Shown here: one piece after another, positions 11,894-24,300 of the stretch
How the letters are laid out: each line of letters starts with the position of its first letter
Position numbering within the stretch: position 1 is the first letter of the stretch
Origin: Panicum virgatum
Taxonomy: Eukaryota; Streptophyta; Magnoliopsida; Poales; Poaceae
Reading direction: 5' to 3'
Length of the DNA stretch: 64,000 bases
Assembly (NCBI RefSeq): GCF_016808335.1
Contig: NC_053139.1
Coordinates: 21,266,782-21,330,781 of the forward strand
Translations under genes and position numbers: made by a program
Notes under the pieces: generated by a model
What the model saw: the letters and a program-made list of their open reading frames with translations, nothing else
What the model was told of the DNA's origin: nothing
Database searches by the model: none

Positions 11894-12031
11894 TGTACTG
11901 GAGGACCAGTTCATCCTAGATGATGATGTCTTGTCCGGCACTCGTGAGAGAAGACTTGAAGATGCTACGGCAACCTTCAGCCACGACGACTCCAATTGCA
12001 TTGGTTCTCGGAGCTGAGGCTACCATGGGGG
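11894..12031 (+). repeat. 138-bp tandem duplication of an LTR start
   Basis: TGTACTGGAGGACCAGTTCA occurs at 11894 and again at 12032, each preceded by a G-rich tract (ggggctggggg, then ccatggggg) that resembles a polypurine tract. The start of the LTR together with its polypurine tract appears to have been duplicated in tandem. Confidence 0.6.
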
Positions 12032-12686
12032 TGTACTGGAGGACCAGTTCATCTTAGAAGATGGAGCTCTGCCCAAAGCACAGAGGAGAAGCCACTCGCC
12101 AGTCGAAGCCCAGAAGTGAAGCTACCTGCAAAGTCGAATCCCCGAACATCTAAAGCTGGCATTTGTGTAAATCCAAGCATGTGCATGCTCTTTTCTCCAT
12201 GCCCTTTTTTCCCACTGGGTTTTTGGGATGGAGTTTTTGGTGAGGCGCACATGAGAAGGTTACAAAGTACACTCCTTGTAACCAGAGACTGTGTTGAGAA
12301 TAGGCCTCTTTTGACAGGGTCAGCTACTTACTCTCGCTGTGCCAGCCGAGACCAACTAGCTGAGGGGCTTTTGTTGGCGGTGCGGCTTACATTTCCAAGG
12401 GGTAAGCACACCTTTGTGTACAAAAGAGGCATAAAATGGTGGTTTAAGGGCTTGTTTGCGAGGTCTAGGGACTTAGTCCAGGGATCTATTTGTAAATTCC
12501 AAGGATCTTCTTGTAATATTCGACCCCACCAATGGAATAAGTATAAACAACCACCTCCTCCTCCTTATAAATAGCCCCCCATGGGGAGGAGGTGGGGGAC
12601 TTTTGGCCTCTTGCTTATTTGCTCACTTGGCTTGCTCTCTCCTCACTCTATCTCATCTCTCGTCTGTTCGGGAAAAAACCCCAACA
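12032..12686 (+). repeat. Putative 3' LTR (or solo LTR) of the older element
   Basis: The sequence starts TGTACTGGAGGACC after a purine-rich tract and ends gggaaaaaaccccaaca at 12686. It carries a TATA-like tataaataG at about 12566 and a C/T-rich leader, as in plant LTR promoters. The 5' partner LTR is not in the window and no target duplication was found, so the boundaries are approximate. Confidence 0.5.
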
Positions 12687-14154
12687 CTAGTTATTTGCGA
12701 GGCCAGGCACAACGGGCCAAGTACGTGGGAGGACAACAATGATGCGTTCAAGGACAGTCAAATGCCTAAGGAGATAGTTGAGGAAGAAAAAAAGCTTCAC
12801 AAAGATGCCATGACAAGTGTTGCATTCTACATATCAAAGATGATGCGAGAATGGGAAGATGTGGCTGATTGCATATTTGCACCATACAACATCAAGTACG
12901 TGCAATCTCAATCATTTGTTACAATATGCACTTGCTCTGATCCATATAGCTAAAAATCGTATATAATATTTTTGCATAAATCACTGGATTGCTATTGTAC
13001 TACAACCAAAGCTTGGAAGAGTCCTTGTATTGGACTCTTTGGATTGGTCAAAGAGCACATACAAAGATTTCATATTCATCCTCAGAATGTTAGTGAACTT
13101 ATTATTCTCCATACGTCATCATGCAATTTTTTCCATAAAAGTATGCATTTAAACTAACTTCTGATTTCTTCCTTTTCAAAACAGGGCTTACCAGCACGTG
13201 CTCACACAACAAGAAAAAACAGAAATGTCTCTACGCACAAACTTCCCAAGCCACAAGCAACCTGCTAATCCTGGGTACTGCGGGTATTACATGTGCGACC
13301 ATCTCAGGGTGCAAGCGAGATAAACAACTGATCCTGAATGTGTAAGGGACTACTCTTTATTAGGGTTAGATGTACATGTGTTACATTAATTTTTTTTGTA
13401 TATCTAACACTTGCTTAATTTCTCCATGGATTCTCATTAATTGCAGGACCATCCAACATGGCACGAGGGGCAACTTCATGGGAGAGAACTTCTACACATA
13501 GTCGCCGATTTATGTCGTTTCATTATGCATGAAGTGATCGACCCAAGGGGCACATTTTATAATAAATAACATGAATTAGCAAAGGAGTCTAAATATCTTT
13601 GTCTTCGTGAGTGGGAGAAGAAGCAGCATCGTGCCTCCTCTAGTAGCGTTGGTATATAGGAAAAACATGCATTCGTGTTTCAATTTTAATGATGTACTAT
13701 AATAATGATATGTAATGACATATATGTGTGTGTTTTATTTCCATATGATGTAATTTTGCATATGTCATTATTTGTATTTTATGAAACATATTTCATATCG
13801 ATCACTATGACATGCAATCGTGAACTAGATTGATAGCTCAAAATTGGCGGGAATCCAAATTATAAAAAGTAGCGGGAAACATAATAAAAAAATTTAAATT
13901 CAAATTGTTAATTTTTTGGCAAGCTAGGCATTTCCAGGGGAGCTGGAAACCGATTTGTAGGGGCGGGTGGGGGGTGACCCGCCCCTACAAATCAATTTGT
14001 AGAGGCAGGTGAGGGGTTGGCCTGCCCCTTTAAATGCATTTTCAAGGGCCGGTCTGCAAACGACTATTTTTAGCTATGGAAAGCAGGAGCAGGTGTGGTA
14101 CCCACCCCTAAAATGGATTTTCACCCGTCCCTACAAACCCTTTTCGTAGTAGTG
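12687..14154 (+). mobile_element. CACTA transposon, right-end fragment
   Basis: The segment ends in a CACTA terminal sequence, read outward-in as CACTACTACGAAAAGGGTTT on the minus strand, last base 14154. Inside the terminus (13930-14150) lie subterminal repeats of the type 'ccgcccctacaaat' in both orientations, and further inside a C48-type peptidase remnant. The left side is cut off by the LTR-like sequence ending at 12686. The right terminus lies 177 bp beyond the stop codon of the mutase gene, so it could affect that gene's 3' end. Confidence 0.8.
12690..13660 (+). pseudogene. CACTA-borne Ulp1-like (C48) peptidase gene, 3' part
   Basis: Spliced-looking fragments of a transposon gene. Around 13255-13320 the plus-strand frame reads HKQPANPGYCGYYMCDHLR, matching the glutamine/catalytic-cysteine end of Ulp1-family (C48) cysteine peptidases, here NPGYCGYY. 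The frame then meets a stop (tga/taa near 13321). The next fragment (13447-13570) reads DHPTWHEGQLHG ... FIMHEVIDPRG and stops. 12700-12880 encodes a charged helical segment without a known match. Such C48 domains are common in grass CACTA and MULE elements. With internal stops and the 5' half missing it is a pseudogene. Confidence 0.65.
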
Positions 14155-14330
14155 ATGCCTCCTTCCCAGCCAACCTCATCCCCCCTCCCCTCCTCTGTAC
14201 AATTCTATATACAAGGATACACGAATAATGTAATAGCTGGAGTGCTAGATTTTCCCAACTATATATGGTGACTTTTTTCTTCCACCTAGGATCTATATGT
14301 ACATTATACAAATCTATTGATTACAAAGCT

Positions 14331-14397
14331 CTACTTCACAAATTTCTCTACTTCTCTAGTGTCAAGGAACTCATTTACTCCACTTGCCAACAAAAAC
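14331..14397 (-). CDS. Mutase gene exon 6 and stop (residues 588-609)
   Basis: 67 nt after a 75-bp intron with acceptor TTCTAG. It completes an arginine codon and reads FLLASGVNEFLDTREVEKFV then K and a TAG stop at 14331-14333. The phase agrees with exon 5, and the length and acidic/amphipathic tail suit the end of the protein. Confidence 0.85.
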
Positions 14398-15264
14398 CTA
14401 GAATTAAGAAACACAGATGAAATAATTTGTGAAAAGATAAGACAAAATTAGGATTTGCTGAGAATTATGTACCTTTCGTGAAGATCCCTTGCCATGGATT
14501 TGCAACCACCAGGAAGATAGGATTGCATATTCAATGCTATATTGGGATTATGAACACTTTGACGAACGTGGACCATGCCCAATGGTCTCATATTCTCGTT
14601 GTAAAATTTTGCTCTGTTTTCACAAAGTATAGTAGTGTAAGCACCGGGGCTGCCTGACGGCCACTGTGGTGGCAATGAATGGTTATTTGCTTAACATCTT
14701 ACTCCATGGACTAAGGACGTGTATAGAATATAATGTTTCCTAAGAAATGAGCAATTGTGGAACTGATTGTAACTTGACTTGTGCTGTATTTTGTGAAATT
14801 GGTGGTAACACAAACTACTAGAAAACCCCTCATCCATCCACCACAAATATACCAGTGGAAATTGGACCCCGTACTCAAGCTAGATAACACAAACTCATAT
14901 ATTTATGGTGGATGGATAGCTCAGGAGGTCTTTATAGTACTGATTGGTGTAAAGGATCATCCACGGGTTAATTCAAAAGGAAAGCCTCTGTATTCCAATC
15001 CGATCTGCTGTGTATGTAAGCTACATACATGCGAGGCAAGTGATTCCTTATTGAAATCTGAGGCATTGCACGCGCGCATATTTCGTGTGAAAAATTGCGT
15101 GACTTGTGACTTCGCGTGCGCGCAGGCCTCCTCATAGGTTTGAAATATATTTTTTAGACGTCTTACGCTTTTGTACCAGTTGGTGTCTACACTTTAGTTC
15201 CAGTTGGTAACAAAATAACATTGTAGTCACCTGTTATTATTAAAGATAGAGTCTTTTAGTCTCA

Positions 15265-15306
<42 letters not shown>

Positions 15307-18300
15307 AAATCGATGTATCTAGAAAAGCCAAAATGACTAATAATTTGAAATCGAGAGAGTACTACGTAACCGAGACTAAAAGACTCTATCTTTAATAATA
15401 CCAGGTGCGTACCATGTCTAGGTGCTTAGCAAAAGTGATGTATCTAGAGAAGCCAAAACGACAAATAATTTGGGACGGATGGAGTATATCAGTTGGAAAA
15501 CTAGGACTACTAAAACCTTTTTCCAACTGGTACTAATCGCCTGTTCTCTGAGGTGATGTCATTTTGAAATAGAATAGGCCTACTATCATGAATAATATTG
15601 TGAAAAGAAGCTTTGGTAAAAAGGAAAACATATATACCTGTACATGTATGCATCAACATCGATAGGATGATCATTTGTGTCCACGAGGCATCCCTCGCCA
15701 ACTGAGCAATCCCCGCAATCATCGAGCACCCAACCGGAAAGTTTGTCCTCCTAATATGCACCAGAACGAACAACGGAATGAGTTCAGTAAGATTGTACAA
15801 CTGCCAGATTAGTTAGATTCGTGCAAAATATTTATATACGCGCATCAGAATCTAAAAATAATAGGCCGCATAAACAAACAAGAGTTGCTAAACAGTTCTC
15901 TCCTGCTTAAATCACTACTACAAAATAGGCCTTTCTTCCAGGCCATTTGTCCCGGTTACCTTTGGGCCCGGGACAAAAGGTGGCTTTTATCCCGGGTCCA
16001 ACGGCTAGCCGGGCCAACGCGGGGGACAGAGGCTTTTTGTCCCGGGTGGAGCCACCAACCCGGACAAAAGACCCCTTTTGTCCCGGTTGGTGTTACCAAC
16101 CCGGACAAAAGGCCCCTCCACGTGATAGTTCAAAAGGAAGTTATTCTATACTGAGTCACGTGTACTACTTAGGTGAGTTGGTAAGGAAACCATGCACTAG
16201 GCAAGAGGTCTTGGGATTGAATCCCGTGGTGTGCAAAAAAATTTTTAACGGCAGGCACCTTTTGTCCCGGTTTTGCCACCCGGGACAAAAGCCTCGAGGC
16301 TTTTGTCCCGGAAGCCTTGTCCCGGTTCCAAAACCGGGACAAAAGGCAGTTTGGAACCGAGACAAAAGACCTATTTTGTAGTAGTGAATCAAGGTAACAA
16401 AATTTTAGATTTACCTGGATGTAATTCTTGAAAGCCTCAACGGCCATTGTACCCCTTTGCCTTGCATGCTTGGGTTCACCTAGTATGTTCATCCTCAACA
16501 AAACTGACTCGGCAGGCTCCTCGAGATCCATGATGAGGCTCCCTATGCCTCCCTCCAATCCTTCCAGTTTCATCCGGACCATCTCGATGACAATTTTCAC
16601 CACCATGTACGCACCTTCACGCGGCAAGAAGAGCAGAGAGGCAACGGAACGAAATGATAAGATCAAGTCATCATCTTCTGATATGTCATACACTGTCAGT
16701 AGGAGAGCTCGATCAAGGCCGTGTAAGGGAGTTCACCCACCATCATCGAGGAAGTAGTTCTCCTTGAGCGCGCCGTGGCCGGTGGTCTCCATCATCAGGT
16801 GCGTCTCTACGCCGTCATTGTTGAGCTGGACGCCCTTGTCGATGACGTTGCGGTAGCCCACGCGGTATAGGCAGTGGTGGCCTCCCCTGGAGGCGATGAA
16901 CCGCGTGAGCCCATCGCTGGCGCGCGCGTCGGTGACAACCATTGTGCCCGGGTGCTCGTCCAGCACGATGGCCGACATGAGCGCGATGAGCCTATCGCCG
17001 TTAATAGCCGCGCCAGTGTCGTCGACCACGCCGCTGCGGTCCACGTCGGTATCGAAGACGACCCCCAGGTCCGCACCGTGGGCCATCACGGCGTCGCGGG
17101 TGAGCGACATGGCAGTGGCATCCTCCGGGTTGGGCATGTGGTTGGGGAACATGCCGTCGGGCTCCAGGTGCAGGCTACCCGTTGTGTCGGCGCCGAGCTT
17201 CTCCAAGACATCCCACGTGAAGAAGCCACCGCAGCCGTTGCCGGCGTTCACGATGACCTTGAAGCCCTTCAGCGGGGTGTCGTAGTGCGTCGGGTGCGCG
17301 ACGCGCTGCTTGATGATGTCACGGAGGTGCTGGGAGTAGGCGCTCATGAGGTCGACGCGCATTACCACCGGCGGCGTGCCCCTGCTGCCGAGGCCCATCT
17401 TCCGGGCCACGTACTTTTGCGCCGCGCGATTACAGATCTTCTCGACGTCCACGGAGGTCAACCCGCCGCGCTTGGTGAAGAACTTGAGGCCGTTGCGGGT
17501 GTAGGGCAGGTGTGACGCCGTCATCTGCAACAGTAAACACGCCAGCTAATGGTTAGGATCATTTCCCTTGCCAAGTCTCGCAAAATCACCCATATCAAAT
17601 CACCTCCACAATTACTACTCACTCCATCCCATAATATCCATATTTAATTTAGAATAAGAATAAAAATATTTAACTTGGGAAAAACATAAACGTTGCTATA
17701 TTTTCAGACATAGCCCGTTGAAAGTCAGCAATAGGTGGGAGGAAAGAAACTAAGACGGGAGGAACAAAGACAAACGTTCTCTAACCTGACTTTCAAGCTA
17801 GAATACAGGACTTGAACCAAGACAAAAGAAGAGATAACATCACACAGATAGAGCCCCAACGGACTCCGCAGCGCACACATAAGACAATCTACCAGGTGGT
17901 GCAGATTGCTCCAACAACTTGTAAACTGCTTAATTTTAGTGGAATATCTTGGAAAATTATTGCACGTACAATCCAATAGTGTAGCAAAATTGTCCTATGA
18001 AGCATGCAATACTAGATTTTTATTAGATAAATTAGTGTTATTGGCAAATGACCATACTACACTTAGTAATTGTCTTAATCCCATTAATTTATACACAGAA
18101 GGTGTTTCACAGAATTAACTACCACATGTAAATAATTAATTTCTAAAAGATATATTTGAAACGGTAATGCATGTAGTTATTGCTAGAATTGCACTCTTTA
18201 TGAGATTTGCCTTTAAACCGAGAATTGCACTTTTTATGTAACAGAGGGTGTACATATTAACATGTTAGGATCTATTGTTAATGGATGTTTTTGCCACACG

Positions 18301-21300
18301 TGCATTATGTTTGAGGGTAGTGGTGTATAGTGGTGGGCAGTTTAAGGGTAGCCCCAATGCAATGCTATGACAAGGATATAGTTCCCATAGCATTTAATAT
18401 GCTATCATGTATGATATTTTGTAATTTGGCAATGCAATTAAAGTGGAGAGAGAGAGGAAAAGACCAACAATTGGGTATCATGCAAGAAATGGTTTCTTGC
18501 AAAAACCAAAGTTCAAGAAACTATATGAAACTCATGATTGGGATGAATACCACAAATACAAATATAGAATTCAAGAGTGGAGAGGAAGGAGATTAGTAGC
18601 GAAAGAAGAATGGTCATTGAAGGAATTTATTTTGTAGACACAATTATAAATTGTAACATTGGGAGCTATACTTTCTTAGATGTAACATATAGCATGTGAC
18701 ACTACAAGATAGTTTTTTTGGTTTGGACTGCTCTAAGACTGCAAATTTGCACATACCCAAGGTTCTGCTCAGTGAGACCGAAAACACCATCTTCTCTCTT
18801 AAGCCATTCCTAATGGCAGTTTCATGGGCAATACATGAGTTGCCATGCAAACAATTGTGATGACATATATAGCACACTATTTATGTGAGAGAGGAAACTA
18901 GTTTTATAGGGATGAAACCATGTGTACACTATTTTCAAGATTAACTTGTATCTTGCATGTACCGTTGGAAACAACACAATATGAAACAATGCATTGTGTG
19001 AGCTATTTCATCTAGCAACTAAATACACTCTTGCTTCTGTGGTATTTTTGGAAATATAAATATGAAATTTTGCATTGAGAATGGTATGAGACGACACAGT
19101 CGAGAGGGTTCTAGAACCTACAATGCAGATATCACGGGGCCGCTGCTCCACACCATGATCCTTCTTGTTCCAAAGAACCCAATGCCACTCCCCTGAATAT
19201 AGTTAGTGTCCATTATTTTTAGCGTTAACCCTCTGTTATAATCACACCAAGCTGGTGTTTTCATGCGAGCATGATGGCTGGTTTACATATTCGGTTGGTA
19301 AAGGCTTGTGAGAAGCTCGAGCCAGCTCATTTTAGCTCAGGAGCCACGAGCTACAAAGACAGGAAGCAAGTTCTCTAATGGCAAAATAGCAGAATTAGTC
19401 CCTGACCTATCATGCTCGGTTCAATTTCGCCCCTCAACTATGAAAACGTCCAATTCAATCCCTGAACTATCCGAATTGGCCCAACTTCGTCCATTTGCTG
19501 ATGTGGTAAGCCATATTAGCTCGCCTCATCACTACCCAGCCAACTTAGGGTGTCAACTCCTATTGTAGTGACCATTTTACCCCATCCTCATTTTGAACAG
19601 ACTAGCAACATCCCATTTATGCAAATTGATCTGTTCAAAATGAGATGTCGCTGATTGGTCTTAACTATGCCCACCGGTCTGTTCAAAACAAGATGAGATG
19701 ATGCTGGTCTGTTCAAAATAAGGATAGGATAAAATGGTCATTAGAATAGGAGTTAAAACCCTAAGCTGACCAGGCAGTGACAAGGCGAGCCAACATGGCG
19801 TGCCACATCGGCAATTGGATGAAGTTGGGCTAATTTGGATAGTTCAGAGACTGAATTGAACGTTTTCATAGTTGAGGGATCAAACTGAGCCAAGCACGAT
19901 TGTTCAGAAACGAATTCGGCTATTTTGCCTTCTCTAATATATGGAGGTCCTAAGAACTCAAATTTCATATCTCTATGTTGCAACAGCAAAGAACAATGAA
20001 TAGATTGTTGCACGATTGTGCAAGTCTGGAAGAAACTCGATTAACACAAATTAAGACCTCGAACAACCAAATTTGAGACAAGAAGGAACAACTTGGTGGC
20101 AATAATCAATTACAGATACGTACTACAAGTGAATAATGGATCGAACGATAGAAATGGAAGATCCTATTTCCAAGCGATAGAAAGGAAAGATCCTGTTTCC
20201 AAGAAGGCAATCACACCACCAATCTCCATAATTTTTCCTTGGCCTGCAAGCTGCAGCACATAACGTCTGAAGATGTTGAATAGAGCGAGACCTGGGATGT
20301 AGAAGACCGTGAGCTCTTGCACGCGGAAGCAGCAACATCATCTATGCCTGGATGGAGAGCCCGAGCACCACGGTGGCCAAGCACTCGATGGCGAAGAGCA
20401 CGGATCGAAGAGGTCAGCAGAGACTCTGAGTCAGCAAGCACGATCGAGTCGCAGATGTGCGCCTTGGGAAGGCTCGAAGGTTAAAACTGCCACCGCCAAG
20501 GGAGAGATCTGGCCGTGTGGGCAGTGGACTGGCGGAGTACAAGGTTTTAGTGTTGAAGTTGAGTTATACTGGGCTGGCCCGCTATCGGACTGATGGTTGC
20601 GCTGCTTGCGAGCGAGAACATATCCAATGTTACAGCTTATTTAGGTGTTACCGTGTTACCAAATTTAATTTACATCTAAATTTATGCATAAGAAATTTAT
20701 CAAAAATATGAATGGATAGAGCGCTTAAGCATCTATCATCATACAAAGTTTGAGGTTGAACAAAAATTTGTGCAAGAAGAAACAAAAAAGAGAAACTTGC
20801 ACTTGAATAGTAGCGGGTTCAACTGTTCGTGGATGATCCGCAACCCGCAACTATTCATGTAAACCCGCTACTATTCATGTGCAAGTTTCTCTTTTTTTTG
20901 TTTCTTCATGCACAAATTTTTGTTCAACCTCAAACTTTGCATGATGGTAGATACTTACGTGCTCTACCGTTCATATTTTTTAGATTAAATTTTTGATGCG
21001 CAAATATAGGTAATTAAATTTGGTAACATGGTAATGCCTAAAGAGGTGGTAACACAGGATATGTTCTCGCTTGTGAGCAGCTCGAGGTGGCTTGCTATAG
21101 ACCGAACAAAAATGTGAGCTCAGCTCGTTAATCAAACAAAACGAGCCGAAACAAGTTAGCCACGAGCTGAGCCAGCTCTCGAGCGAAGAGCATTTTGTCC
21201 AGCCCTATTAGTGTGCTAATATTAATTGATGAATTTGTGGGATTATTTAAATAATTAACCTAGAGTTTGCTAATATTAATTGATGAATTTGTGTGATTGA

Positions 21301-24300
21301 CGGACCGTTGTTCCCGATTTTCGCTGTAATTACTATGTTCGTCTTTGTTATGATCTGGTCAGGTTTGAGTTTTTACAGAAGGATAATGGAAGGTTTGTTG
21401 TTGGATACCGGACTGATTACATTTGGTGTTGATAGGATTCGTATGGATAGAAATAGAAGGGTTTGAAAAGTTTTGCCCCCAATGAAAGATTAATAAGTCT
21501 GATTGGTTTGCTACCCAAAACTTGCTACCATTTTGGTAAGGTAAATGTGAGATATTGATAATTTTTGGTAGAAAACCAAGTGCTGGCTAAAAAAATTGGC
21601 AACTTTTACCTAGCCAAAATGTTGGCATGCCAAGAGTTTGATAGTCAACCAATCAGGCTCAATGTGACACGGAGTAGAGAGAATTGGAAAATTTTTATCC
21701 TACAAGACCAAGATAAATATACAGTCATATATCAAATGATCCTCGATCCCCTTGGATGAATACCAACCCTCTATATACCCTTCACTTGACACCTCACCAT
21801 CCAACATAGTAGTCAAATACATCGCTATGTCTACGTTTGGACAGTACATCCACTAATTTGATGTGTTCTTAAACTATATTGAACAATTTATAAGTTGTTA
21901 GACTAATTTGCGCCTAAAGTCGCTAGCTCGCTAGCTCGGTTGGTCGAAGGCGTCCGGTGGCACCCCGCGGCCAGAGTTCGATTCCCATGTGGAGCGAATT
22001 TCCGGTCCGTGGGATAAAAAAATCCACTCGCTGTGCTCGCCATAAGCCTGGGCCCTCTCGGGCATGGGTCAGGGTTCGGGGGTTTTTCCGCGGCTGGTAG
22101 AAGCCGTAATCGCTTCCTCTTAATGATAAAAGGCCACCCTTTTGTCCCGGTTGGTGGCTCCAACCGGGACAAAAGGCCCGAGCAGCCTTTTGTCCCGGTT
22201 GGAGCCACCAACCGGGATAAAAGGCCCCACTTTTGTCCCGGTTGGTGTCTCCAACCGGGACAAAACTCCTCGGCCCCCTTATCCCCTTCCCTCTCCCCCC
22301 GCCCGAGCCATTCAGCTCATTTGTTCTTGCTGTTCTTGGCTCGGGAGAGAGGAGTTCTTGCTCATTTCTTCACCACATTTGTGAAGATCTTTGGTTCCCC
22401 GTCCATCCATCGATGCTGAAGGTTTGGGGCTTGTTTTTCTCTTCTTCTTGGCTTGTATAGCTCATTTCATGCTTTAGAAATAGAGAAAATGTGTAGCTAG
22501 CTCATTTCTTGGACATTTAGATTGCATATGTAGGAGTGATTTTCTTTTAGATTTAGATGAGTATGTGGATAGTAGAAATTTTTAGAATGAGTGTAGACAC
22601 TTCATGTGATGTACTTGTATATATGACCATATTGTGGATAGTTGATTTTTGTATTCATGAATGAATTAATGAAATGAGTATATTAGAATTTTTTGTATTA
22701 TGAATGGATTATTTTGACACTCTAGTGATGTATTTATTCAGGCTCACATTGAAACCATCTAGAAGCTAAAAAAAATCTTTATTTCGAAATAAGTATACAT
22801 CGTTAATCTCCATCCAACGGTGATGGCACTACCTTTCGGGGATACACGATGTGCTATAAGGACGTCGTGAATCGGCTGGTCGCATCACCAGCACTTCCGA
22901 TTGATAAGAAGACAACATTTGACGCAGTCAGCATGGCCGTTGTTGTACTGAGAGCATATCAACGAGCACGCTGCCTGTGCCAAGTGCTGTGCCTATTAAT
23001 TGTAAATGTTGGTGCTGCGACTGGCCGATTGGTGACATCCTTGTACCGCACCGTGTCCCCCCAAAAGGAAGTCTCATCAACGCAGGGTTGAGGTTACTGA
23101 CATATACATTTTTAGAAATAAAGGTTTTTTTTTCTTCTAGAGGGTTTCTGGATATTGAAAAGAGTGTACTCCTGGAACTGAAGGGTGTCAAAGTAATTAG
23201 AAGTTATAGAGATTTCTTTCAATTAATTAGAGATTTCTTTCAATTAATGATACATTTCGTCTTTTTTATATGATTTCATTATTATTTGCAAGAGTTATTA
23301 ATCTGATAATTGTAATTGTAATAGTAAATAATATTTGCATTGTAATGGTAAGAATTTATAATTTTGTTGAAAATAAAGGTATTTTTCAGTAAAATATGGC
23401 TTCAGCAGCTGGAGGGAGTGGCGCCAGTGGGGGTGATCATTGTCCTTCTGGAGAGAAGGGCACAACTCGAGTAGGTCGTCGGTCCAAAAAACCTAGTGTT
23501 TTTCATAGGGCAGCGCTCCGTTATTTGGAAAAAGAATATAGAGAATGCATGGCAAGGGGCGAGGAACCTCCATTTGATCTTCAAGATTTATTGCGGCGTT
23601 ACGGTTCGTCACCACCAAACTCGAAGGTTTCAGCTCCGCCATCTTCTTCTGCGCCAGCAAGAAATCCGTTAGAGCATTCTGCGTTCCAACGCAAGGACAG
23701 TTGAAAACCTATGTGTTGTTGTCCGAATTTTTAAGTTTCATGTATAGTACTCCTTTGTTAAGTTCTGTAATGGATTAAGTACTTCTTTTAATTAATCAAG
23801 ATTTACGATGGATATTGCAGATCTTTTAATTATTCATGTTATGTTACATTTAGTTTAATTTAGGTTTGATATATTTTATTTATTCGATACGTGTAAAGAA
23901 TTCAAATCGATTTATTTAAAATGCAGATGGACCGGCAATGGATGTACAATGCTAACCGATGTTCGAAAGAATTCATTGATGGCCTGCATTATTTTTTGTC
24001 TGTGGCTGAGGCAAACAAGCAGAATGGTTTTATGTGCTGCCCGTGTGTTCATTGCAACAATAACAAGGATTACTCATCTTCAAGAATCCTACACAGCCAC
24101 ATTTTCGCAAATGGTTTCATGGAGAAGTATGTTTGTTGGATGAAGCACGGAGAACAGGGGGTTACCATGGAAGATAATGAAGAAGAAGATTTTGACGACC
24201 ACTTTCCCGGGAATGCCGGAATCGGTGCATTCGATGACGATATTCCCATGGAAGAGACCAAAGTAGATGTAGCAGAAAATGATCCCAGCGACGATCTGGG

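Larger units (their letters stand above)
7905..12031. mobile_element. Interior of an older LTR-type element rich in 'accttcg' motifs
   Basis: This 4.1-kb stretch has no convincing coding frame. It is marked by very frequent 'accttcg'/'cgaaggt' words, short tandem repeats (8733-8915, 10517-10720, 11500-11770) and GC-rich patches near 10500-10760 and 11340-11840. It leads into a guanine-rich tract and an LTR-like sequence (12032-12686). I read it as the non-coding interior of a decayed, probably non-autonomous LTR element, continuous with 1-188 before the copia insertion. No gag or pol motif was recognised, so the class is uncertain. Confidence 0.45.

Noticed and set aside
16874..17515. 213-residue plus-strand frame
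   Set aside because: It lies antisense over mutase exon 2, whose high third-position GC keeps the opposite strand open.
20205..20600. Possible captured gene fragment (minus strand reading FAIECLATVVLGLSIQA)
   Set aside because: Too short, broken by a stop and not matched to any family I can name with confidence.
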